Source of the DNA: Bombyx mori
Taxonomy: Eukaryota; Arthropoda; Insecta; Lepidoptera; Bombycidae
Reading direction: 5' to 3'
NCBI RefSeq assembly: GCF_030269925.1
Contig: NC_085126.1
Coordinates: 8,372,501 to 8,436,500 of the forward strand
Length of the DNA stretch: 64,000 nucleotides
The position numbers and the translations under genes were made by a program. How positions within the stretch are numbered: position 1 is the first letter of the stretch; each line of letters opens with the position of its first letter. The notes beneath the pieces were generated by a model. That model ran no database searches and was not told where the DNA came from. It worked only from the letters and a program-made list of their open reading frames with translations. Shown piece after piece: positions 40,535 through 50,099 of this stretch.

Positions 40535-41326
40535 TTAAATTTGTTTAAGTATATCCTTAATGTGTGTCATATTTTTTGCAGAATTTGAATTGGCTATCAT
40601 TACTATAGTTTTAACAATTATTTCTAGGAACTGATTATCATTTAATAAATTTTCATAACATACATTATTAGGTGAGTTTAATTTAGTCGGTTGTTTTTTA
40701 ACAGAATTAGGATTATCTATTAAGGCCTGTAATTTAATTTGATTCTTTTGTGTTGAATGGTCTGGTCTGTTCTGAAGTCTTTGCAAAGGTGGAAATTCTT
40801 TAGGTACAACTGTAGCATATTGTTTTGCTAAATAAACATTTTTATGTTTTTCATAAAGGGCTTGTTTCACTGGACAAAACCTTGAGATGATCGCCTTGGC
40901 AATTACAACATTTCAGAATTTCAGTTGAACAATCCTTGTATGAATGATTCCCTGAACATTTAGAACAGACCAGTGAAACACTACATGTTTCTTCTGCAGG
41001 TGGTATCTACATATTGGAATACCTTATATCTCCAATTATCTAAATATACAAAATCTGGAAGAATGGTACTCGAGAAGGTCACACTTATTATAGACATATT
41101 TCCGCCTACTTTTTTTGTGAAACGTCTAACAGCAATGATTTCTGAATCTGATATTAATTTGTCAAAGAGTTCAGTGTTACTCGTTTCTGTAGGAATGAAT
41201 CATAGCTCCCCTACACGCTCCACTGAAGATGCTGGAATGTAAGCTTTCATGTTGTTTTCTTTAAGGCAACTAAGGTTTATGATCATTGGCAGCCACTGCC
41301 TTTTTAAATATAAGCTTTATTTTATT
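40535..41326 (-). pseudogene. LINE 3 ORF1, C-terminal half with zinc knuckles
   Basis: From 41300 down: AYIPASSVERVGELWFIP, IIAVRRFTKKVGGNMSIISV and PDFVYLDNWRYKVFQY (the RNA-binding core of such ORF1 proteins), then CSKCSGNHSYKDC and CCNCQGDHL knuckles at about 40885-40960, then a polar tail to 40535. Stops and frameshifts occur. The N-terminal half is at 41730-42004 beyond the R1-clade insertion. Confidence 0.75.
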
Positions 41327-41333
41327 AGCATTA

Positions 41334-41722
41334 TTTATTATTTTAGAGCATCCGGGTGATGGAAGGCCGGCTATCCTCGACCCACGCTGGTTCTGACCCA
41401 GCGGGGTATTTCGTAGGATAACCTATTCAAACCGGCGCCATCTAGGCGGGCTTCGGACAGCCTGCCGACCGAGAGGGCTGGTGGTCGTGGCGCCGACGAT
41501 CGCTGGCCCGGCGTCCCGAGGGGGAGGGTGATGGGAGAGATGTGCTCCGCACTAAACGCTTCACTCTCCTCCCCTTGCCTTTTCATGAGTTCTGTCTCAT
41601 GCGAGGGTTGGACGTTGGTTGTTGAGCGACAGGAGGTTTTAGTCGGTTCGACTCCGACATGCCCCACCCTCCATCCCCAGTGGAAGGTGGGAGTCCGGCG
41701 ATTTGCTAAAAAAAAAAAAAAA
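41334..41722 (+). mobile_element. R1-clade LINE 3' fragment, copy 1
   Basis: 5'-truncated insertion, poly(A) at 41709-41722, target duplication agcatta at 41327-41333 and 41723-41729. Removing it restores LINE 3 ORF1 (INANKIKLIFKKA). Only 3' UTR is present: agcatccgggtgatggaagg to gagtccggcgatttgc. It matches 43262-43640 closely. It contains a T-arm-like hairpin (41642-41658) and a 10-bp stem (41664-41690). Confidence 0.88.
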
Positions 41723-41729
41723 AGCATTA

Positions 41730-42004
41730 ATGCGCCTGTTCTATTTGATGCCCTTCACCGACTTGAAATTTTTTGATAAAAGCAAAGGGTTTTTCTTACC
41801 AATTTTATCTTCTCTGCTGATACCTTCGATGTAGACAGGAAACTCGTCGTTAAGAGAGTTATCAGGATAACTACGACGGTACCCGGGTTTGAGAAAGGGT
41901 TTATATCTGCAGTCCGAATCTGATTGTCCGTCGTCCCCTTGATATCTGCGTTTTTTCGCCTCGTTTCTTTTTCCCTCATCATCGTCGTCACTTTCTGACG
42001 ACAT
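41730..42004 (-). pseudogene. LINE 3 ORF1, N-terminal part
   Basis: ATG 42004: acidic MSSESDDDDEGKRNEAKKRR, then SLNDEFPVYIEGISREDKIG and KNPLLLSKNFKSVKGIK, the start of the ORF1 core. It is interrupted at agcatta by the R1-clade fragment. Confidence 0.75.
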
Positions 42005-42676
42005 TTTATAATTTTTTAATATTTACAACTATTACAAACATATTAAATTTTTGTAAAAAAAAATCCAATTTGCCGCCTTCCTATTTCCCGCCAAAAAAGG
42101 AAGTCGACTAATAAAGTATTTTTTTTTTTTAAGAGTTTTTATGACCTGGTAACTGAGACCTTTAAGTCATGTCTTATTTTAATCTATATTCTTAATTTTA
42201 TGAAAAATGATATTATGGAGTGAAATGAAATGAAAATGATTAATTTGAGACATTAATCAACTAGGATGAAATTAAATGAGATGATATGAGATGAAATCTA
42301 ATCTCAGTAAAATGGTGGTCATTTACTAAGATTTTTCAGTGGACTTCTTGGAGGATCCCGAGAAGTTACGTCCAGCGGCTTTGTTTCATTTTCCCACATT
42401 TGTGCACTTTCACAGATATTAAACGGTTAATAAACCACCATTATTACACATTTAAACCCGAAGAAACACTAAATAGACAAAATAAAACAAATCACACAAC
42501 TTCACTCCTCGCGTTCCCGCCAAAAAGTCCACTAATAAAGTATTGTCAGCAGTGTTGCCATATATACAGGTTTATCTGTATCTTTACAGATTTTTGACTA
42601 CGATTTGGCTTAACTTTTATATCTATAACAGATTTTAGGATGAAGACGTATTTTTTGATAAAACTAATAATTAAGT
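42005..42676. other. LINE 3 upstream region; low-complexity and a spaced direct repeat
   Basis: No gene. The phrase cccgccaaaaa...agtc...actaataaagtatt occurs at about 42088-42120 and again at 42510-42543. Between them is low-complexity gatgaaat/gagatgaa sequence (42220-42300). It could be a 5' UTR of LINE 3 or a small unit of its own. Confidence 0.35.
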
Positions 42677-42689
42677 ATCCTTTTTACTG

Positions 42690-43651
42690 CTGGAGTCATG
42701 GTCCAGACGGCTGGCCGATCCTTCGGCTGGTCGTAGGACCGTCGAGGCGATTCGCCCGGTTCTTGTGAATTGGGTGAATCGTGACAGAGGACGCCTCACT
42801 TTCCGGCTCACGCAGGTGCTCACTGGGCATGGTTGCTTCGGTGAGTTCCTGCACCGGATCGGAGCCGAGCTGACGGCAGAGTGCCACCATTGTGGTTGCG
42901 ACTTGGACACGGCGGAGCACACGCTCGTCGCCTGCCCCGCATGGGAGGGGTGGCGCCGTGTCCTTGTCGCAAAAATAGGAAACGACTTGTCGTTGCCGAG
43001 TGTTGTGACATCAATGCTCGGTGACGACGAGTCGTGGAAGGCGATGCTCGACTTCTGCGAGTGCACCATCTCGCAGAAGGAGGCGGCGGGGCGCGTGCGA
43101 GACGCGCAGGCCCGCCGCCGTCGAGCGGGGGCCAGGGAGGCGGATTTCGCCCAAGCCCTGGCCCTCTAAGTGTTTCGGGTCTCTCTCACATGTCGGCCTG
43201 GGGACCGGCGAAGGGGACCTAAGAAGATGACGTGCAAGCTGCTCTGCACGCGTTTTATGCAAGAGCGTCCGGGTGATGGAAGGCCGGCTATCCTCAACCC
43301 ACGCTGGTTCTGACCCAGCGGGGTATTCCGAGGGTAGACCATTCTAACCGGCGCCATCTAGGCGGGCTTCGGATAGCCTGCCGACCGAGAGGACTGGTGG
43401 TCGTGGCGCCGACGACCGCCAGTCCGGCGTCCCGAGGGGGAGGGTGATGGGAGAGATGTGCTCCGCACTAAACGCTTCACTTTCCCCCCTTTGCCTTTTC
43501 ATGAGTTCTGTCTCATGCGAGGTTTGGATGCTGGTTGTTGAGCGACAGGAGGTTTTAGTCGGTTCAACTCCGACATGCCCCGCCCTCCATCCCCAGTGGA
43601 GGGCGGAAGTCCGGCGATTTCCTCCTGACAAAATAAAAAAAAAAAAAAAAA
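42690..43651 (+). mobile_element. R1-clade LINE 3' fragment, copy 2, with ORF2 end
   Basis: 962 bp, 5' truncated, poly(A) at 43635-43651. The 13-bp target duplication atcctttttactg is at 42677-42689 and 43652-43664. It carries the last 135 codons of ORF2 (42765-43169) and a 480-bp 3' UTR with the same hairpins as copy 1. GC-rich in an AT-rich neighbourhood. Confidence 0.93.
42765..43169 (+). pseudogene. R1-clade ORF2 C-terminus
   Basis: Reads LTFRLTQVLTGHGCFGEFLH, then the zinc motif CHHCGCDLDTAEHTLVACPA, and an Arg/Ala-rich end (AQARRRRAGAREADFAQAL) with stop at 43167-43169. The motif C-x2-C...H-x4-C closes R1/TRAS/SART-group ORF2 proteins. The frame is undamaged but lacks the endonuclease and RT. 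Confidence 0.85.
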
Positions 43652-43664
43652 ATCCTTTTTACTG

Positions 43665-44290
43665 TGAAATAAGAGTTAATTTTCCTTTGTTTTTCTTTTT
43701 CTGTTGATAGAGGTGAACCATTGTCGACTTCTAGACAACATTAATGGCTTACGGAAAGGGAATTCCTGAAATTACTTGCCGCCTGGAAAATGGTCTTTGG
43801 GAAGAATAGTCGAGAAGCACCCAGGTCCTGATAATCTCACGAGAGTTTACAGTGTGAAAAGTGGCAGTGCTGTGACAAAAAGATCAATAACAAAATTATG
43901 TCGTTTGCCGGTGGATTCCACTCGGTTAAATGTCATCTTGTAATTTTGTCAAGATTCTCTACCACAAATGTCACTGTAGCAATATTATTATTAAATTAAT
44001 ACTAAGTCTCAAGTTAAGCATATTGTATTATGATGTTTAGTATTTAAGCAATCTTTGTTTCATTTTGTAGAATATTGTTTTGAAGTCACCTTGACGTTGT
44101 AATTAGTGCAATAGATTTAGAAAGTACTTAGCAGTCCTTTGGTGGGCGGTATGTTGTTAATAACCTTATACTCTTTGCTAATTACGATATTTTTACTTGT
44201 CAAAATTTAAGTCAGTCGCACAATAAATGTCGTTGCAACCACACACAGTTTTTCTTTTTCGGATAGTACGCAAACTAAATTGAACCTTAA
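43665..44290 (+). pseudogene. BEL/Pao remnant: end of integrase and start of LTR
   Basis: Frame about 43777-43940: WSLGRIVEKHPGPDNLTRVY, then VTKRSITKLCRLPVDSTRLN and stop, the DUF5641-type end of BEL/Pao pol. After 200 bp of 3' UTR, a purine tract ggtgggcggta (44141-44151) precedes tgttgttaataacc at 44152, a likely LTR start. The LTR runs into the Copia remnant near 44290, so it is truncated. No other copy of this element is in the window. Confidence 0.75.
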
Positions 44291-44295
44291 TTACA

Positions 44296-46434
44296 TCATT
44301 CATACCCACTTGGTGCTTGTTTAAGTCCGTACAGGCTACGGTTAAGCTTGAAAACGGTAGACGTTCCTTCCGTGAGGTTGCACCCTTCTGGCGATTGAAC
44401 GTATATTTCTTCCTCGAGCTTTCCGTTCAGAAAGGCTGTGCAGACGTCGAATTGGACCAGATGTAAGTTTTCATGCGCACTAACACTGAGTAGTGCTCGT
44501 ACAGTAGTCAGGCGTGCCACAGGACTGAAGGTCTGGTCATAGTCTACTCCTTTCCTTTGTCTGTACCCTTTTACGACAAATCGAGCTTTGTATTTGTCGA
44601 TCGTGCCATCTGGATTTCCTTTGATCCGTAAAAACCATTTGCAGGGAAGTGCTTTTCGTCCTTTTGGCAATGCACACGGCGTCCAAACGTTCAGGTCTTC
44701 GAAGGATTTCAATTCGCTATCCATTGCTCTTTGCCATTCTTCGCGATCGTCCCTTTTCATAGCGTCTGCGAAATTATTTGGGAATGTTTCAGTGATACAG
44801 ACGTAATCTCTTAGTCTCTCAGGACGTCGAATCAGTGAGCGATCTCTAAGATTATAGTCGGTTGGCGGTGGTTCAGCGTCATAAAATTCTTCTGGAACTG
44901 TCATTTCGTCTTCATGGTCATGGTTTTCGTAGAGGACTTGATCCGACTCTTCTCCCTCGAGAACATGATCATGCTCGTTGGAGATTGTTTCGGTAGTTGT
45001 ATCTCTCTCGTGAACGTGTGTTTGCTCTGGAATTGTAACTTCTCTTTCTAAGTTCGTATTTGGCGTTATGGTAATCGGGTATTCTCTTGTCTCAACTTCT
45101 GTTTTAGGAATTTCACTATTACAGATAGGAAGAGGTTTCTCATCGAAGATTACGTCACGAGAGCGGACGAGCGTCGAGTGTTTTCCGTCTGTGATCCAGA
45201 TACGGTAGCAATCTTCGTCGTACCCGATAAGTCGACCTTTTATCGCCTTTTTGTCGAATTTTCTACGCTTCTGCTTTGGAATATGGACGTATGCGATTGA
45301 GCCTATTATTCGGAGATGTTTAATAATAGGTTTCTTTCCATACCAAAGTTCATGCGGAGATTTATCTGAACTTGTGGGACCTGTTCTGTTCAGTATGTAT
45401 GCGGCGGTATTAATGAGCTCTGCCCATAGCACTTGCGGTAATGGCTCATGAGCGTACATCATTGATCTTGCTATCTCCGTTACGCTTACTCCGTTTTGTT
45501 CAGGTGTATACGGGGTGACGAGTCGCTGTGCTATTCCATGTGTGTCTAAAACACTTTTTATGGACGCGTTGTCAAATTCACCGCCGTTGTCACTTAGAAG
45601 GCATTTTATGGTGTGTCCGACTGTTTTAGTTTGAGCGATCATCAAAACTAACTTGTCTTTGACCTCGGACTTCTTGCGTATGAAGTACACCATACGATAG
45701 CCAGTAAAGTCGTCTTTAAACAGAACGTAGTACTTATAGTTTGAGAAGCTAGGTTGAAACGGGCCGCAAACGTCGGTGTGTACGATTTCTCCGGGCGCGG
45801 TAGCTCGGGTTCTTGTACCGAATTTAAGTCCATGCGCCTTTCCAAAGATGCAGCCTTCACAGGTATCTTTATCCATCGGCAGGATTAGACCTAGTTCCCG
45901 TTGGATCGTCGCTCTTACGTGTCTTTTATTTTGGTGAGCGAGTCTCTCGTGGTACAGTTGCATCGTTGCTGTAGTTGCAAAGACTTCGGGTGGTTTTTCT
46001 GGCAATACGGGTTTTACTTCCAGTCGATATAAGCCACCTTGTTTTTGTCTCTTCCCTATCAAGCATACTTTCCCGTTGACAATGACGTTGCATGCAGTTG
46101 TCCTGGATGAAAAGGTGCTATTCGGGACTCGATCGTGAAGTGCGAGTACGGAGAAGAGGTTCTTGCTTATGGCCGGAACGTACCAGACGTCTTGCAGGCT
46201 GATGTCGATTTGTTTCCCGTTAACATCTCTGAGCTGTACTGTTCCTTTGCCTTTGGCACGGACTTCATTACCAGCGGCCGTTGTAACAGTGTAGTTCTCA
46301 TTGAAATGTTCGTAGGTTTGGAAAAGGTCAGCTCTGTTGGTGACGTGGCTTGTTGCGCCATTACCTATGTACCAGTTCTCGTTGTCCCGTGAAACTGTGA
46401 AGCTTTCGTTGTCTTCTAAAGACATGAGTAACAA
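44296..46434 (-). CDS. Copia pol, inactive (protease, integrase, partial RT)
   Basis: One open minus-strand frame of 712 codons. Protease block WYIGNGATSHVTN: intact relatives have D-S-G-A, so the catalytic Asp is lost. GAG-pre-integrase: LYHERLAHQNKRHVRATIQ and CEGCIFGKAH. Integrase: VHTDVCGPF and LLSDNGGEFDN are kept, but after TPEQNGVS the segment with the catalytic Glu is deleted. RT begins ALPCKWFLRIKGNPDGTIDK and ends SLYGLKQAPSGYE; the YxDD block and RNase H are missing because the element is truncated at 44296. Open length without stops suggests modest age, yet it encodes no working enzyme. Confidence 0.9.
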   Translation of the reverse strand: MLLMSLEDNESFTVSRDNENWYIGNGATSHVTNRADLFQTYEHFNENYTVTTAAGNEVRAKGKGTVQLRDVNGKQIDISLQDVWYVPAISKNLFSVLALHDRVPNSTFSSRTTACNVIVNGKVCLIGKRQKQGGLYRLEVKPVLPEKPPEVFATTATMQLYHERLAHQNKRHVRATIQRELGLILPMDKDTCEGCIFGKAHGLKFGTRTRATAPGEIVHTDVCGPFQPSFSNYKYYVLFKDDFTGYRMVYFIRKKSEVKDKLVLMIAQTKTVGHTIKCLLSDNGGEFDNASIKSVLDTHGIAQRLVTPYTPEQNGVSVTEIARSMMYAHEPLPQVLWAELINTAAYILNRTGPTSSDKSPHELWYGKKPIIKHLRIIGSIAYVHIPKQKRRKFDKKAIKGRLIGYDEDCYRIWITDGKHSTLVRSRDVIFDEKPLPICNSEIPKTEVETREYPITITPNTNLEREVTIPEQTHVHERDTTTETISNEHDHVLEGEESDQVLYENHDHEDEMTVPEEFYDAEPPPTDYNLRDRSLIRRPERLRDYVCITETFPNNFADAMKRDDREEWQRAMDSELKSFEDLNVWTPCALPKGRKALPCKWFLRIKGNPDGTIDKYKARFVVKGYRQRKGVDYDQTFSPVARLTTVRALLSVSAHENLHLVQFDVCTAFLNGKLEEEIYVQSPEGCNLTEGTSTVFKLNRSLYGLKQAPSGYE

Positions 46435-46760
46435 ATTAGCGGTCTTTGAAGTAGAAGGCGTTGCTGTCTGGGTCGGATTTTGGCTCTTAGGAGGTCTACC
46501 GTCACGGATCTCTAGGATCTCTGGAGCTCTAACCAGACATCACGTACTTTAGTGTACCGCATCACTTTTTGAAGTGTGTCTTCTTGCATATTGGTGGTAA
46601 GTATTAGGATAGCGCTGGCATAGTAAGCATAAGGCTTTGAATTTCCAGGTGTCCCAATTTTTTCCATCTAGGAGGCCGATCTGAAGCTTTCCTGTGATAC
46701 CTTCCATTTTCGTAGTGCGGGTCCGTAACCTGATATGAATTTAAAGTTCTTGGTAGCACA
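46435..46760 (-). pseudogene. Copia gag remnant
   Basis: Minus-strand pieces read IGLLDGKNWDTWKFKALCLL near 46650, the gag start of this Copia group, then directly PPKSQNPTQTATPSTSKTAN leading into pol. The gag centre and zinc knuckle are deleted, and frameshifts occur at 46550-46600. Confidence 0.7.
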
Positions 46761-47147
46761 GAGTCCAAACTTTAAATCGCAGAGTGCAGACAGCTACGAA
46801 ATAATACGGTAACACACTTTTACGAATTAGTATTAGTTACGTCGATGTTTTAGAATTTATTATCGAAATCACAGCTTTCTTATTTTATTTTACTTCACGA
46901 AGTGAACGATATTTATCACTTATTCCTATGACAGCTCTTGTCACTGCTTTTATGTATATGTTTTCTTTTCATAAGGAGTTTCTATACTATCAACTCTAAT
47001 AGAAACCATTTAGGTACTGAAACGATGAAGGGACTAATTTTAAAAAATACTCAATAATATGTTATAAGTTTAATATCAGTAACAATTTGATTTCCAAAAT
47101 GAATAAAATATGTACAAAAAGTATGTAATAAATATATTGGAGTTTAT

Positions 47148-47676
47148 TGGAGTTTACTCCTTTAGAATCGATTTACATATATAGGCCCGGGGTATGAAAA
47201 TTATGGGGACCAAAATCGTACTAGCATGTCACACGAAATGCGTTATGCGCCTGATTGGCTCCTGATTGCGTGATGTGTGCGCGCGCCAATCAAAATCGTA
47301 CTAGCATGTCACACGAAATGCGTTATGCGCCTGATTGGCTCCTGATTGCGTGATGCGTGCGCGCGCCAATCAAAATCGTACTAGCATGTCACACGAAATG
47401 CGGATTGGCTCCTGATTGCGTGATGCGTGCGCGCGCCAATCAGGAGCCAACGCGCGGCCGCGTTATTGCAGGTGACGCCGGGCTGCTGCGCCGGCAGTCC
47501 GCCACAAAGCCTCGTACTGATCGCGCGTTTCTCTCATTATTGTATTTTCATATATTTGTTAGTCGTTTGTTTTGTGTCTCGTTAATTTGTTAATAATCTG
47601 TAGTGTATCGTGTTGTCGTAATATAGAACTATTTCTCGTATTGTTTCGTTTAATTTTTTATATCCAGTAAACTCCA
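47148..47676. mobile_element. 529-bp GC-rich block with 11-bp inverted ends (LTR or small element)
   Basis: tggagtttact (47148-47158) and agtaaactcca (47666-47676) bound the block; a further copy of the left word with one change sits at 47138-47148. Inside are three 70-80-bp tandem repeats and, on the minus strand, a TATA-like cctatatatgtaaa near 47174. It may be the U3-rich LTR of the Copia remnant to its left, or an independent non-autonomous element. No clear target duplication. Confidence 0.45.
47211..47440. repeat. 80-bp tandem repeat, three units
   Basis: Units 47211-47290, 47291-47370 and 47371-47440 (the last lacks 10 bp). They start caaaatcgtactagcatg and end gcgcgcgccaat. They differ at one t/c position (gatgtgtg/gatgcgtg). 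Each unit holds gattggc and gccaatc in opposite orientation, i.e. paired CCAAT boxes. Confidence 0.92.
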
Positions 47677-48840
47677 GTCGTGCGTCGGAGCGGACACACA
47701 CTTTTTTTTTTTTTTTATGTATAACTTATTGTTCCCATACATATTTTCTACAGATTTTTTGACCTTTTGATTCAGATTTATCGAGTTGGAATGTGGCAAT
47801 ACTGATTCGATACTAACCATAGATTATACACTTAACATTTGAGAATTCTAACCACCAAATAACACTTGGGGTTGGGTCCAAAAAGAAAAAATAAAAAAAA
47901 AATAAACACATTAAATTTGAGCAAACCATTGTTTGGAAGCTGTTATACACAACGGTGATAATATATTTATTTATTATTTAATTATTCGACTTTAACGTAC
48001 CTACTATTACGTTGATAAAAGTAAAGTTGCGTTTTGGAAAAATGAAAAAGTGTTTTTTGTGTAGTAAGTGTAGTGCATTTTGATAATATACCTTTTATGT
48101 GTCTTTCTATGTTAATGTTTCGGCGCAAAAAATATATAAATACCATGATACTATATTAACTGTGGAATTTACTGATGATTTTGGATAGCACTGAATGTTT
48201 GAAGAAAATAACTGTTTTAAAAATAAAATATATTTGTAAAACGAAGACCGTAAGCTAATTTTTTCATTAAACTCCAAAATAATTAAGAATATACCTAGTT
48301 ATTACATCTAAAAATGTGACAACCAAATAGTATGTACCTATTTCTGACATGTTGCCTTGTTCAGGCAGGTAGAATTTATCAGGTAGAAAGGTTCTCAAAC
48401 AAAAAATAAAGAAATCATTCTGCTCACTTGAATATAGAGAATTCTTCATTCAATTAACTTCCTATTGTAGGAATAATTTAATAAAACGAACATTGAATTT
48501 GTTATTTTTATATCATACTTAGAAAAATAATGATATTTTTTCAATATTTCAAGTATAAATTATTATTTATGAGTAAGAATAAATAAGACAAGTAACAAGA
48601 TTTAAATTATAAATTAATTAATGAATAGTAAAAAAATGTATGCTCTAATAATAAAAGTAAATTATATAATAATTAGTAATGTCACTGCTTTTTTATAGGC
48701 TGATGTAAATAGAATGTTTGGTTGTAATGCAGTATTTGTTATTCTTTACAGATTCAAAGAATGGCTACCTTCAAATGTCGATGAACAAATTTAATAAGTT
48801 CCGATGTTGTAAGTCTATTTTTTTTTATACTCTGCCACAT
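47677..48840. other. AT-rich spacer
   Basis: No gene or repeat recognised beyond a T-run at 47703-47716 and a 16-bp word (catagattatacactt, 47818-47833) that also occurs, reversed, twice at 27148-27190. Confidence 0.45.
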
Positions 48841-48844
48841 AGGT

Positions 48845-49335
48845 AACACACCAAGTAAATACGGGATGGGCTTCATTATAAAGAAGACACTTAAAACTAA
48901 TATAGAGTTTTATTGGATTAACAGAACATGTGGCAACATTAAGCCTCCAAGGGCTTATGCTATCCATTATACAAGTATACGCACTGACTGAAAAAGCGAG
49001 CGAGGAAGAAATAGAGGAATCCTACTACACCCTCAACAAAGGGATGGAAACAGCATGTAAATGTATAATAATAATGGGCAACTTTAATGCAAAGGTTGGT
49101 GCCCCCAAAGAAAATAAATAGCTAAGAGTGCAGCAGTATGGTCATGACAAAAGAAACGATAGAGGTCAGAGACTTGGAGACTATGCACTTGAACATAACC
49201 TAACCATCATCAATATGTGCTTCAAGAAAAAGCATAATCGAAGATGGACTTGGCGATCCCCAAATGAACAACACAAAAACGAGACCGATTATATACCATC
49301 TAACCAACGACAATATTTTCAAAATTTTTAAGTCA
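48845..49335 (+). pseudogene. RTE-group LINE endonuclease fragment
   Basis: Pieces in order: GMGFIIKKTLKTNIEFY (about 48865-48915), LSIIQVYALTEKASEEEIEE, CKCIIIMGNFNAKVGAPKEN, then after a stop RNDRGQRLGDYALEHNLTII, NRRWTWRSPNEQHKNETDYI. These are the endonuclease motifs (VYAPT, MGDFNAKVG with D to N here, RWTW.SP, DYI) of RTE-type LINEs in insects. No RT follows; the fragment ends at about 49335 against a hAT piece. Confidence 0.85.
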
Positions 49336-49379
49336 TGCATATAAACGTCAGTACCGAGCTTACTTCCTATAAATACAAT

Positions 49380-49555
49380 CGTTACCACGTCTAGTCAATC
49401 AAAATGAATATCAAATTATTGATGACGAATGGGGAATTTACCTGGCTATTAATTACCACATTAGTACATCCGACGACATAAATGTTTTTTGGCACAATTT
49501 AGATAATAGTGCAGAAGATGATCAAATATTTTATTGCTTCGATCAATAATAGTAC
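49380..49555 (+). pseudogene. hAT transposase fragment, sibling of 2615-3232
   Basis: Reads ttaccacgtctagtcaatca, then NQNEYQIIDDEWGIYLAINY and STSDDINVFWHNLDN. The same words in the same order are in the minus-strand hAT tail at 2988-3130. The dimerisation domain is not present here. Confidence 0.65.
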
Positions 49556-50099
49556 TAGATTGCGTTTGAAAACACGAAAACATCTTCATAAAGTTCATTC
49601 AGTTTTTCAAAAAGCTTAATAATGTTAACGACTTCAGTTTATTATAAACCTTAATGCTTAAACATAAAGTTTAATTACCATTGCAAAATATATTTATTTG
49701 GGTCCTTTCATCAGAGAAAGGATATTATGGAATAAATTAAAATTTCACTTGAAAATAAAAACTCATGAGTACAAAAATATTTATTCTATAATGATACATA
49801 AAGACAAATTTATAAGGTTAAAAACATTTTGTTTAAAATTTCGTACTTATTGTATTGTGAAACTAGATGTAGTTCTTGGTATTACATTTCAATGCTCAGA
49901 ACACAGTAAGTATTGAAAGACGTAGTGTTACAGAATATGTTTGTTTTAGGTTTGTTTTGTATGGTCGCAACTATTTTTGACCGACACAAAAAGTAGTAGA
50001 TAATATTTATAATTAATAAGTTGTAATTAACGATTCGAAAGATGAGTAATAATGAAAACAACATAAAAAAATTGAAAACACAGACAAAAAATAAATGGG
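49556..50099. other. AT-rich spacer
   Basis: Nothing recognised in any frame. Confidence 0.45.

Noticed and set aside
41642..41658. tRNA gene suggested by a perfect T-arm and B-box
   Set aside because: No D-arm, anticodon arm or acceptor stem pairs around it, and it lies in an R1-clade 3' UTR; kept as a structural element only.
47211..47440. CRISPR-like array
   Set aside because: The 80-bp units are contiguous without spacers, in a eukaryotic context; a tandem repeat.
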